A DNA stretch of 30,448 bases, from assembly GCA_009760855.2 (NCBI GenBank), contig WPIO01000529.1:1-30448 (forward strand), read 5' to 3'. A program made the translations under genes and the position numbers. The notes under the pieces were generated by a model that did no database searches, was not told where the DNA came from, and worked only from the letters and a program-made list of their open reading frames with translations. Positions 9,791 through 20,911 of the stretch are shown here, in pieces. The first letter of the stretch is position 1, and each line of letters opens with the position of its first letter. The DNA comes from Cristatella mucedo. Lineage: Eukaryota > Bryozoa > Phylactolaemata > Cristatellidae.

Positions 9791-11790
9791 CGTAAATAAC
9801 ACGTTTCGCACGAGTTCGCAGCAGATCGCGGAATATGTAGAAACTTCGAATCTACATATCGGAGCGTGCGCTGGCTGGCAGCAGAGTGCTGCACCATGTT
9901 TAAAGCATTTCGCACGTAAATAACACATTTCGCACGAGTTCGCAGCAGATCGCGGAATATGTAAAAACAAATCTACATATCGGAGCGTGTGCTGGCTGGC
10001 AGCAGAGTGCTGCACCTTGTTTTAAGCATTTCGCACGTAAATAACACGTTTCGCACGAGTTCGCAGCAGATCGCGGAATATGTAGAAACTTCAAATCTAC
10101 ATATCGGAGCGTGTGCTGGCTGGCAGCAGAGTGCTGCACCATGTTTTTTAAAGCATTTCGCACGTAAATAACACGTTTCGCACGAGTTCGCAGCAGATCG
10201 CGGAATATGTAGAAACTTCGAATCTACATATCGGAGCGTGCGCTGGCTGGCAGCAGCGTGCTGCACCTCGTTTAAAGCATTTCGCACGTAAATAACACGT
10301 TTCGCACGAGTTCGCAGCAGATCGCGGAATATGTAGAAACTTCAAATCTACATATCGGAGCGTGTGCTGGCTGGCAGCAGAGTGCTGCACCATGTTTAAA
10401 GCATTTCGCACGTAAATAACGCGTTTCGCACGAGTTCGCAGCAGATCGCGGAATATGTAAAACTTCGAATCTACATATCGGAGCGTGCGCTGGCTGGCAG
10501 CAGAGTGCTGCACCATGTTTAAAGCATTTCGCACGTAAATAACACATTTCGCACGAGTTCGCAGCAGATCGCGGAATATGTAGAAACTTCAAATCTACAT
10601 ATCGGAGCGTGTGCTGGCTGGCAGCAGAGTGCTGCACCATGTTTAAAGCATTTCGCACGTAAATAACACGTTTCGCACGAGTTCGCAGCAGATCGCGGAA
10701 TATGTAGAAACTTCAAATCTACATATCGGAGCGTGCGCTGGCTGGCAGCAGAGTGCTGCACCATGTTTAAAGCATTTCGCACGTAAATAACACGTTTCGC
10801 ACGAGTTCGCAGCAGATCGCGGAATATGTAGAAACTTCGAATCTACATATCGGAGCGTGTGCTGGCTGGCAGCAGAGTGCTGCACCATGTTTAAAGCATT
10901 TCGCACGTAAATAACACGTTTCGCACGAGTTCGCAGCAGATCGCGGAATATGTAGAAACTTCGAATCTACATATCGGAGCGTGCGCTGGCTGGCAGCAGA
11001 GTGCTGCACCATGTTTAAAGCATTTCGCACGTAAATAACACATTTCGCACGAGTTCGCAGCAGATCGCGGAATATGTAGAAACTTCAAATCTACATGTCG
11101 GAGCGTGTGCTGGCTGGCAGCAGAGTGCTGCACCATGTTTAAAGCATTTCGCACGTAAAATACCCGTTTCGCACGAGTTCGCAGCAGATCGCGGAATATG
11201 TAGAAACTTCAAATCTACATATCGGAGCGTGCGCTGGCTGGCAGCAGAGTGCAGCACCATGTTTTAAAGCATTTCGCACGTAAATAACACGTTTCGCACG
11301 AGTTCGCAGCAGATCGCGGAATATGTAGAAAAACTTCGAATCTACATATCGGAGCGTGCGCTGGCTGGCAGCAGAGTGCTGCACCATGTTTAAAGCATTT
11401 CGCACGTAAATAACACGTTTCGCACGAGTTCGCAGCAGATCGCGGAATATGTAGAAACTTCGAATCTACATATCGGAGCGTGCGCTGACTGGCAGCAGAG
11501 TGCTGCACTATGTTTAAAGCATTTCGCACGTAAATAACACGTTTCGCACTAGTTCGCACCAGATCGCGGAATATGTAGAAACTTCAAAATTTCACATATC
11601 ATATCGGAGCGTGCGCTGGCTGGCAGCAGAGTGCTGCACCATGTTTAAAGCATTTCGCACGTAAATAACACATTTCGCACGAGTTCGCAGCAGATCGCGG
11701 AATATGTAGAAACTTCGAATCTACATATCGGAGCGTGTGCTGGCTGGCAGCAGAGTGCTGCACCATGTTTAAAGCATTTCGCACGTAAAT
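9791..11790. repeat. Canonical patch II (about 16 units)
   Basis: A run of near-consensus units lies between divergent stretches. It contains small length changes: a short deletion giving GTAAAAACAAATC near 9961, GTTTTTTAAAGC at 10143, GTAAAACTTCG near 10457 and GTAGAAAAACTTCG near 11326. One scrambled unit (11578-11605) reads CTTCAAAATTTCACATATC before ATATCGG. Removing this patch would make higher-order repeat copy 1 about the same length as the later copies, so it looks like local expansion of the canonical monomer. Confidence 0.75.
11574..11612. other. Scrambled unit junction
   Basis: The usual CTTCAAATCTACATATCGG is replaced by CTTCAAAATTTCACATATC followed by a second ATATCGG. The ATATC word is duplicated, and the TCTAC arm of the dyad is lost. 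It looks like a small replication-slippage or microhomology repair event in an otherwise canonical patch. Confidence 0.7.
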
Positions 11791-13779
11791 AACACGTTTC
11801 GCACAAGTTCGCAGCAGATCGCGGAATATGTAAAAACTTCAAATCTACATTTCGGAGCGTGTGCTGGCTGGCAGAAGAGTGCTGCACCTTGTTTAAAGCA
11901 TTTCGCACTCGAATAACACATTTCGCACGAGTTCGCAGCAGATCGCGGAATATCTAGAAAGTTCAAATCTGCATGTCGGAGCGTGTGCTGGCTGGCAGCA
12001 GAGTGCTGCACCATGTTTAAAGCATTTCGCACGTAAATAACACGTTTCGCACGAGTTCGCAGCAGATCGCGGAATATGTAGAAACTTCGAATCTACATAT
12101 CGGAGCGTGCGCTGGCTGGCAGCAGAGTGCTGCACCATGTTTAAAGCATTTCGCACGTAAATAACACATTTCGCACGAGTTTGCAGCAGATCGCGGAATA
12201 TCTAGAAAGTTCAAATCTACATATTGAAGCCTGCGCAGGCTGGCAGCAGAGTGCTGCACCATGTTTAAAGCATTTCGCACGTAAATAACACGTTTCGCAC
12301 GAGTTCGCAGCAGATCGCGGAATATGTAGAAACTTCGAATCTACATATCGGAGCGTGAGCTGGCTGGCAGAAGAGTGCAGCACCATGTTTAAAGCATTTC
12401 GCACGTAAATAACACATTTCGCACGAGTTCGCAGCAGATCGCGGAATATGTAGAAACTTCGAATCTACATATCGGAGCGTGCGCTGGCTGGCAGCAGAGT
12501 GCTGCACCTACTTTAAAGCATTTCGCACGTAAATAACACGTTTCGCACTACTTCGCAGCAGATCGTGGAATATGTAGAAACTTCGAATGTACATATCGGA
12601 GCGTGCACTGGCTGGCAGCAGAGTGATTCACCATGTTTTAAACATTTCGCACGTAAATAACACGTTTCGCACGAGTTCGCAGCAGATCGCGGAATATCTA
12701 GAAAGTTCAAATCTGCATGTCGGAGCGTGTGCTGGCTTGCAGCAGAGTGCTGCACCATGTTTAAAGCATTTCGCACGTAAATAACACGTTTCGAACGAGT
12801 TCGCAGCAGATCGCGGAATATGTAGAAACTTCAAATCTGCATGTCGGAGCGTGCGCTGGCTGGCAGCAGAGTGCTGCACCATGTTTAAAGCATTTCGCAC
12901 GTAAATAACACGTTTCGCACGAGTTCGCAGCAGATCGCGGAATATCTAGAAAGTTCAAATCTGCATGTCGGAGCGTGTGCTTGCTTGCAGAAGAGTGCTG
13001 CACCATGTTTAAAGCATTTCGCACGTAAAAAACACGTTTCAAACAACTTCGCAGCAGATCACGGAATATGTAGAAACTTTAAATCTACATATCGGAGCGT
13101 CCGCTGGCTGGCAGCAGAGTGCTGCACCTTGTTTAAAGCATTTCGCACGTAAATAACACATTTGGCAGTAGTTCGCAGCAGATCGCTGAGTATCTACAAA
13201 CTTCAAATATGCATGTCGGAGCGTGAGCTGGCTGGCAGCAGAGTGCTGCACGTTGTTTCAAGGATTTCGCACATCAATAACACATTTCGCACGACTTCGC
13301 AGCGGATCACGGAATATCTAGAAAGTTCAAATCTGCATGTCGGAGCGTGTCCTGGCTTGCAGCAGAGTGCTGCACCATGTTTAAAGCATTTCGCACGTAA
13401 ATAAAACGTTTCGCACAAGTTCGCAGCAGATCGCACAATATGTAGAAACTTCAAATCTACATTTAGGAGCGTGCGCTGGCTGGCAGAAGAGTGCTGCACC
13501 TTGTTTTGAGCATTTCGCACTCGAATAATACATTTCGCACGAGTTTGCAGCAGATCGCTAAATATCTAGAAAGTTCAAATCTGCATGTCGGAGCGTGTGC
13601 TGGCTGGCAGCAGAGTGATGCACCATGTTTAAAGCAGTTCGCACGTAAATAACACGTTTCGCACGAGTTCGCAGCAGATCGCGGAATATGTAGAAACTTC
13701 GAATCTACATATCGGAGCGTGAGCTGGCTGGCAGAAGAGTGCTGCACCTTGTTTAAAGCATTTCGCACGTAAATAACAC

Positions 13780-15490
13780 GTTTCACACAAGTTCGCAGGA
13801 GATTGCGGAATATGGTAAAACTTCAAATCTACATTTTAGAGCGTGCTCTGACTGGCAGCAGAGTGCTGTACCTTGTTTTGAGCATTTCGGACTCGAATAA
13901 CACATTTCGCACGAGTTCGCAGCAGATCGCGGAATATCTAGAAACTTCATATCTGCATGTCGGAGCGTGCACTGGCTAGCAGCAGACTGCTGCACCATGT
14001 TTAAAGCATTTCGCACGTAAATAACACGTTTCGCACGAGTTCGCAGCAGATCGCTGAATAAGTAGAAACTTTAAATCTGCATGTCGGAGCGTGCACTTGC
14101 TGGCAGCAGAGTGCTGCACCTTGTTTAAAGCATTTCGCACGTAAATAACACGTTTTGCACGAGTTCGCAGCAGATCGCGGAAAATGTAGAAACTTCGAAT
14201 CTACATATAGGAGCGTGTGCTGGCTGGCAGCAGAGTGCTGCACCATGTTTAAAGCATTTCGCACGTAAATGACACGTTTTGCACGAGTTCGCAGGAGATC
14301 GCGGAAAATGTAGAAACTTCAAATCTACATTTAGGAGCATGCACTGGCTGGCAGCAGAGTGCTGCACCTTGTTTAAAGCATTTCGCACGTAAATAACACA
14401 TTTCGCACGAGTTCGCAGCAGATCGCTAAATATCTAGAAAGTTCAAATCTGCATGTCGGAGCGTGTGCTGGCTGGCAGCAGAGTGATGCACCATGTTTAA
14501 AGCATTTCGCACGTAAATAACACGTTTCGCACTACTTCGCAGCAGATCGCGGAATATGTAGAAACTTCGAATCTACATATCGGAGCGTGCGCTGGCTGGC
14601 AGCAGAGTGCTGCACCATATTTAAAGCATTTCGGACGTAAATAACACATTTCGCACGAGTTCGCAGCAGATCGCGGAATATGTAGAAACATCGAATCTAC
14701 ATATCGGAGCGTGTGCTGGCTGGCAGCAGAGTGCTGCACCATGTTTAAAGCATTTCGCACGTAAATAACACGTTTCGCACAAAATCGCAGCAGATCACGG
14801 AATATGTAAAAACTTCAAATCTACATTTAGGAGCGTGCGCTGGCTGGCAGAAAAGTGCTGCACCTTGTTTTGAGCATTTCGCACTCGAATAATACATTTC
14901 GCACGAGTTTGCAGCAGATCGCGGAATATCTAGAAAGTTTAAATCTACATATCGAAGCGTGAGCTGGCTAGCAGCAGAGTGCTGTACCATGTTTAAAGCA
15001 TTTCGCACGTAAATAACACGTTTCGCACGAGTTCGCAGCAGATCGCGGAATATGTAGAAACTTCGAATCTACATATCGGAGCGTGCGCTGGCTGGCAGCA
15101 GAGTGCTGCACCATGTTTAAAGCATTTCGCACGTAAATAACACATTTCGCACGAGTTCGCAGCAGATCGCGGAATATGTAGAAAGTTCGAAACTGCATGT
15201 CGGAGCGTGTGTGCTGCTGGCTGGCAGGAGAGTTCTGCACCTTGTTTTTGAGCATTTCGCACTCGAATAACACATTTCGCACGAGTTCGCAGCAGATCGC
15301 TAAATATCTAGAAAGTTCAAATCTGCATGTCGGAGCGTGTGCTGGCTGGCAGCAGAGTGATGCACCATGTTTAAAAGCATTTCGCACGTAAATAACACGT
15401 TTCGCACGAGTTCGCAGCAGATCGCGGAATAAGAAAAAACATCGAATCTACATATCGGAGCGTGCGCTGGCTGGCAGCAGGGTGCAGCAC
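13780..15490. repeat. Module M, copy C (full 14-unit form)
   Basis: All fourteen markers are present in order: GGTAAAAC with ATTTTAGAG (13814); CTTCATATCTGC (near 13945); GCTGAATAAG (14053); AAAATGTAG with ATATAGG (near 14182); AAATGACACG and GGAGCATGCACTGG (near 14267-14350); GCTAAATATC with GAGTGATGC (14427-14490); CACTACTTCG (14530) with CCATATTTAAAGC and TTTCGGACG; AACATCGAATC (near 14687); CACAAAATCG (14778); GTTTAAATC with CTGTACCATG (14937-14990); a canonical unit; GAAAGTTCGAAACTGC (near 15181); GCTAAATATC (15299) with GAGTGATGC; and AAACATCGAATC with GGTGCAGCACC (near 15440-15490). Confidence 0.8.
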
Positions 15491-16228
15491 CATGTTTAAA
15501 GCATTTCGCACGTAAATAACACGTTTTTCGCACGAGTTCGCAGCAGATCGCGGAATATGTAGAAACTTCGAATCTACATATCGGAGCGTGCGCTGGCTGG
15601 CAGCAGAGTGCTGCACCTTGTTTAAAGCATTTCGCACGTAAAAAAACACGTTTCGCACGAGTTTCGCAGCAGATCGCGGAATATGTAGAAACTTCGAATC
15701 TACATATCGGAGCGTGCGCTGGCTGGCAGCAGAGTGCTGCACCATGTTTAAAGCATTTCGCACGTAAATAACACGTTTCGCACGAGTTCGCAGCAGATCG
15801 CGGAATATGTAGAAACTTCGAATCTACATATCGGAGCGTGCGCTGGCTGGCAGCAGAGTGCTGCACCATGTTTAAAGCATTTCGCACGTAAATAACACGT
15901 TTCGCACGAGTTCGCAGCAGATCGCGGAATATGTAGAAACTTCGAATCTACATATCGGAGAGCGTGAGCTGGCTGGCAGCAGAGTGCTGCACCTTGTTTA
16001 AAGCATTTCGCACGTAATAAACACGTTTCGCACGAGTTCGCAGCAGATCGCGGAATATGTAGAAACTTCGAATCTACATATCGGAGCGTGCGCTGGCTGG
16101 CAGCAGAGTGCTGCACCATGTTTAAAGCATTTCGCACGTAAATAACACGTTTCGCACGAGTTCGCAGCAGATCGCAGAATATGTAGAAACTTCGAATCTA
16201 CATATCGGAGCGTGCGCTGGCTGGCAGC
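15491..16228. repeat. Canonical patch III, left part
   Basis: About six near-consensus units follow module M copy C. Small insertions are present: CGTTTTTCGC (15525), CGTAAAAAAACAC (near 15638), GAGTTTCGC (15659) and a duplicated AG in GGAGAGCGTGAG (near 15957). The patch ends abruptly at the 55-bp deletion junction at 16229. Confidence 0.75.
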
Positions 16229-16236
16229 GTTCGCAG
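16222..16236. other. 55-bp internal deletion junction
   Basis: GGCTGGCAGC runs directly into GTTCGCAGCAG, joining unit positions near 54 and 110. Successive ACAT landmarks (16201 and 16270) are 69 bp apart instead of 124, giving a loss of 55 bp. The word GCAGC is present on both sides in the parental units, which suggests recombination at a short microhomology. The sequence to the right (16230-16440) is of the divergent GGTAAAAC/CTTTAAATCTGC type, so the junction also joins a canonical unit to a divergent one. Confidence 0.85.
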
Positions 16237-16439
16237 CAGATCGCGGAATATGGTAAAACTTCAAATCTACATTTCAGAGCGTGCTCTGGCTGGCAGCAGA
16301 GTGCTGCACCTTGTTTAAAGCATTTCGCACGTAAATAACACGTTTCGCACGAGTTCGCACCAGATCGCGGAATATGTAGAAACTTTAAATCTGCATGTCG
16401 GAGCGTGCACTGACAGGCAGCAGAGTGCTGCACCATGTT

Positions 16440-17990
16440 TAAAGCATTTCGCACGTAAATAACACGTTTCGCACGAGTTCGCACCAGATCGCGGAATATG
16501 TAGAAACTTCGAATCTACATATCGGAGCGTGCGCTGGCTGGCAGCAGAGTGCTGCACCATGTTTAAAGCATTTCGCACGTAAATAACACATTTCGCACGA
16601 GTTCGCAGCAGATCGCGGAATATGTAGAAACATCAAATCTACATATCGGAGCGTGTGCTGGCTGGCAGCAGAGTGCTGCACCATGTTTAAAGCATTTCGC
16701 ACGTAAATAACACGTTTCGCACGAGTTCGCAGCAGCAGATCGCGGAATATGTAGAAACTTTCGAATCTACATATCGGAGCGTGCGCTGGCTGGCAGCAGA
16801 GTGCTGCACCATGTTTTAAAGCATTTCGCACGTAAATAACACGTTTTCGCACGAGTTCGCAGCAGATCGCGGAATATGTAGAAACATCGAATCTACATAT
16901 CGGAGCGTGTGCTGGCTGGCAGCAGAGTGCTGCACCATGTTTAAAGCATTTCGCACGTAAATAACACGTTTCGCACGAGTTTCGCAGCAGCTAGCGGAAT
17001 ATGTAGAAACTTAAAATCTACATATCGGAGCGTGTGCTGGCTGGCAGCAGAGTGCTGCACCATGTTTAAAGCATTTCGCACGTAAATAACACGTTTCGCA
17101 CGAGTTCGCAGCAGATCGCGGAATATGTAGAAACTTCGAATCTACATATCGGAGCGTGTGCTGGCTGGCAGCAGAGTGCTGCACCTTGTTTTGAGCATTT
17201 CGCACTCGAATAACACGTTTCGCACGAGTTCGCAGCAGATCGCGGAATATGTAGAAACCTCAAATCTACATATCGGAGCGTGCGCTGGCTGGCAGCAGAG
17301 TGCTGCACCATGTTTAAAGCATTTCGCACGTAAATAACACGTTTCGCACGAGTTCGCAGCAGATCGCGGAATATGTAGAAACTTCGAATCTACATATCGG
17401 AGCGTGTGCTGGCTGGCAGCAGAGTGCTGCACCATTTTTAAAGCATTTCGCACGTAAATAACACGTTTCGCACGAGTTCGCAGCAGATCGCGGAATATGT
17501 AGAAACTTCGAATCTACATATCGGAGCGTGCGCTGGCTGGCAGCAGAGTGCTGCACCATGTTTAAAGCATTTCGCACGTAAATAACACGTTTCGCACTAC
17601 TTCGCAGCAGATCGCGGAATATGTAGAAACTTCGAATCTACATATCGGAGCGTGCGCTGGCTGGCAGCAGAGTGCTGCACCATGTTTAAAGCATTTCGCA
17701 CGTAAATAACACATTTCGCACGAGTTCGCAGCAGATCGCGGAATATGTAGAAACTTCGAATCTACATATCGGAGCGTGCGCTGGCTGGCAGCAGAGTGCT
17801 GCACCATGTTTAAAGCATTTCGCACGTAAATAACACGTTTCGCACGAGTTCGCAGCAGATCGCGGAATATGTAGAAACTTCAAATCTCATATCGGAGCGT
17901 GCGCTGGCTGGCAGCAGAGTGCTGCACCTTGTTTAAAGCATTTCGCACGTAAATAACACGTTTCGCACGAGTTCGCAGCAGATCGCGGAA
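16440..17990. repeat. Canonical patch III, right part
   Basis: About 12 near-consensus units. Exceptions are GCAGCAGCAGATC (16729), GAGTTTCGCAGCAGCTAGCGG (near 16978), a divergent GTTTTGAGC/CTCGAATAAC unit near 17187-17213, and a CACTACTTCG unit at 17595. The last is in the position expected for a higher-order repeat start but is otherwise canonical. CAAATCTCATATCGG near 17882 has lost two bases. Confidence 0.75.
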
Positions 17991-18844
17991 TATGTAGAAA
18001 GTTCAAATCTACATATCGGAGCGTGTGCTTGCTGGCAGCAGAGTGCTGCACCATGTTTAAAGCATTTCGCACGTAAAACAAGACGTTTCGCAACAGTTCG
18101 CAGCAGATCGCGGAATATGTAGAAACTTTAAATCTGGATGTCGGAGCGTGCGCTGGCTGGCAGTAGAGTGCTGCACCTTGTTTAAATCATTTCGCACGTA
18201 AATAACACGTTTTGCACTAGTTCGCAGCAGATCGCGGAATATGTAGAAACTTCAAATCTACATTTCGGAGCGTGAGCTGGCTGGCAGCAGAGTGCTGCAC
18301 CTTGTTTAAAGCATTTCGCACGTAAATAACACGTTTTGCACGAGTTCGCAGCAGATCGCGGAATATGTAGAAACTTCGAATCTACATATCGGAGCGTGTG
18401 CTGGCTGGCAGCAGAGTGCTGCACCTTGTTTAAAGCATTTCGCACGTAATAAACACGTTTCGCACGAGTTCGCGGCAGATCGCGGAATATGTAGAAACTT
18501 CAAATCTACATTTCGGAGCGTGCGCTGGCTAGCAGCACAGTGCTGCACCTGGTTTAAAGCATTTCGCACGTAAATAACACGTTTCGCACGAGTTTGCAGC
18601 AGATCGCTAAATATCTAGAAAGTTCAAATCTGCATGTCGGAGCGTGTGCTGGCTGGCAGCAGAGTGATGCACCATGTTTAAAGCATTTCGCACGTAAATA
18701 ACACGTTTCGCACGAGTTCGCACGAGTTCGCAGCAGATCGCGGAATATGTAGAAACTTCGAATCTACATATCGGAGCGTGCTCTGGCTGGCAGCAGAGTG
18801 CAGCACCATGTTTAAAGCATTTCGCACGTAAATAACACGTTTCG

Positions 18845-20530
18845 CACAAGTTCGCAAGAGATCGCGGAATATGGTAAAACTTCAAATCTACATTTTAGAG
18901 CGTGAGCTGGCTGGCAGCAGAGTGCTGCACCTTGTTTTGAGCATTTCGGACTCGAATAACACATTTCGCACGAGTTCGCAGCAGATCGCGGAATATCTAG
19001 AAACTTCGAATCTGCATGTTGGAGCATGAGCTGGCTGGCAGCAGAGTGCTGCACCTTGTTTAAAGCATTTGGCACGTAAATAACACGTTTCGCACGAGTT
19101 CGCAGCAGATCGCTGAATATGTAGAAACTTTAAATCTGCATGTCGGAGCGTGCGCTTGCTGGCAGCAGAGTGCTGCACCATGTTTAAAGCATTTCGCACG
19201 TAAATAACACGTTTTTGCACGAGTTCGCAGCAGATCGCGGAATATGTAGAAACTTCGAATCTACATATCGGAGCGTGCGCTGGCTGGCAGCAGAGTGCTG
19301 CACCATGTTTAAAGCATTTCGCACGTAAATGACACGTTTCGCACGAGTTCGCAGCAGCAGATCGCGGAAAATGTAGAAACTTCAAATCTACATTTAGGAG
19401 CGTGCGCTGGCTGGCAGCAGAGTGCTGCACCATGTTTAAAGCATTTCGCACTCGAATAACACATTTCGCACGAGTTCGCAGCAGATCGCTAAATATCTAG
19501 AAAGTTCAAATCTGCATGTCGGAGCGTGTGCTGGCTGGCAGCAGAGTGATGCACCATGTTTTAAAGCATTTCGCACGTAAATAACACGTTTCGCACTACT
19601 TCGCAGCAGATCGCGGAATATGTAGATACTTCGAATCTACATATCGGAGCGTGCGCTGGCTGGCAGCAGAGTGCTGCACCATGTTTAAAGCATTTCGCAC
19701 GTAAATAACACATTTCGCACGAGTTTGCAGCAGATCGCGGAATATGTAGAAACATCGAATCTACATATCGGAGCGTGTGCTGGCTGGCAGCAGAGTGCTG
19801 CACCATGTTTAAAGCATTTCGCACGTAAATAACACGTTTCGCACAAAATCGCAGCAGATCACGGAATATGTAAAAACTTCAAATCTACATTTCGGAGCGT
19901 GCGCTGGCTGGCAGAAAAGTGCTGCACCTTGTTTTGAGCATTTCGCACTCGAATAATACATTTCGCACGAGTTTGCAGCAGATCGCGGAATATCTAGAAA
20001 GTTTAAATCTACATATCAAAGCGTGCTCTGGCTGGCAGCAGCAGAGTGCTGCACCATGTTTAAAGCATTTCGCACGTAAATAACACGTTTCGCACGAGTT
20101 CGCAGCAGAACGCAGAATATGTAGAAACTTCGAATCTACATATCGGAGCGTGTGCTGGCTGGCAGCAGAGTGCTGCACCATGTTTAAAGCATTTCGCACG
20201 TAAATAACACATTTCGCACGAGTTCGCAGCAGATCGCGGAATATGTAGAAAGTTCAAATCTGCATGTCGGAGCGTGTGCTGGCTGGCAGCAGAGTGCTGC
20301 ACCTTGTTTTGAGCATTTCGCACTCGAATAACACATTTCGCACGAGTTCGCAGCAGATCGCTAAATATCTAGAAAGTTCAAATCTGCATGTCGGAGCGTG
20401 TGCTGGCTGGCAGCAGAGTGATGCACCATGTTTAAAACATTTCGCACGTAAATAACACGTTTCGCACGAGTTCGCAGCAGATCGCGGAATATGTAGAAAC
20501 ATCGAATCTACATATCGGAGCGTGCGCTGG
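18845..20530. repeat. Module M, copy D (full 14-unit form, truncated last unit)
   Basis: Markers in order: GGTAAAAC with ATTTTAGAG (18873), CTAGAAACTTCGAATCTGC (near 18998), GCTGAATATG (19112), CGTTTTTGCACG (19209), AAATGACACG with AAAATGTAG and CATTTAGG (near 19328-19395), GCTAAATATC with GAGTGATGC (19489-19550), CACTACTTCG with GATACTTCG (19594), AACATCGAATC (near 19750), CACAAAATCG (19843), GTTTAAATC with ATCAAAGCG (near 20004), AGAACGCAGAAT (near 20108), GTTCAAATCTGC (near 20253), GCTAAATATC (20361) with GAGTGATGC and GTTTAAAACATT, then AACATCGAATC (20499) ending in the 52-bp deletion. Confidence 0.8.
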
Positions 20531-20537
20531 GTTTCGC
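20524..20537. other. 52-bp internal deletion junction
   Basis: GTGCGCTGG is joined directly to GTTTCGCACG. ACATAT landmarks at about 20511 and 20583 are 72 bp apart instead of 124, a loss of 52 bp. The breakpoints lie near unit positions 47 and 99, different from those of the 55-bp deletion at 16229. The unit to the right is of the GTAACATGTATAAAC type otherwise seen only near 4235 and 6221. Confidence 0.85.
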
Positions 20538-20911
20538 ACGAGTTCGCAGCAGATCGCGTAACATGTATAAACTTCGAATCTACATATCGGAGCCTGCGCT
20601 GGCTGGCAGCAGAGTGCTGCACCATGTTTAAAGCATTTCGCACGTAAATAACACGTTTTCGCACGAGTTCGCAGCAGATCGCGGAATATGTAGAAACTTC
20701 GAATCTACATATCGGAGCGTGCGCTGGCTGGCAGCAGAGTGCAGCACCATGTTTAAAGCATTTCGCACGTAAATAACACATTTCGCACGAGTTCGTAGCA
20801 GATTGCGGAATATGTAGAAACTTCGAATCTACATATCGGAGCGTGTGCTGGCTGGCAGCAGAGTGCTGCACCATGTTTAAAGCATTTCGCACGTAAATAA
20901 CACGTTTTTCG

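Larger units (their letters stand above)
7321..12545. repeat. Higher-order repeat copy 1 (about 42 units)
   Basis: It starts at CACTACTTCT with GATCGTGG and GAATGTACATATCGG. It then passes through markers shared with the other copies: TTTCGAACGAG (7564), TTTCAAACAACTTCG (7812), CAGTAGTTCG with AATATGCATG (7941-7990) and CACATCAATAAC (8045), then module M copy B and a canonical patch of about 16 units (9791-11790). The left part, 7820-8590, is nearly identical to 13045-13815 at an offset of 5225 bp. Confidence 0.7.
12546..17594. repeat. Higher-order repeat copy 2 (about 41 units)
   Basis: It begins with CACTACTTCG, GATCGTGG and GAATGTACATATCGG, and shares with copy 1 the TTTCGAACGAG (12789), TTTCAAACAAC (13037) and CAGTAGTTCG/AATATGCATG (13165-13215) markers at a constant offset near 5225 bp. 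It then contains module M copy C and canonical patches at 15491-16228 and 16440-17594. Its 12800-12880 part differs from copy 1, whereas copy 5 (near 24655-24740) agrees with copy 1 there, so the copies are mosaics. Confidence 0.7.
17595..20911. repeat. Higher-order repeat copy 3 (about 27 units)
   Basis: It begins at CACTACTTCG, about 1250 bp before module M copy D, the same distance seen in copies 4 and 5. Its left part (17595-18000) is canonical and lacks the GATCGTGG/GAATGTACAT markers, so it appears homogenised. It ends with the 52-bp deletion at 20530, a GTAACATGTATAAAC unit (20557) and GTTCGTAGCAGATTGCGG (near 20794). Length to the next start is 3317 bp. Confidence 0.7.
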
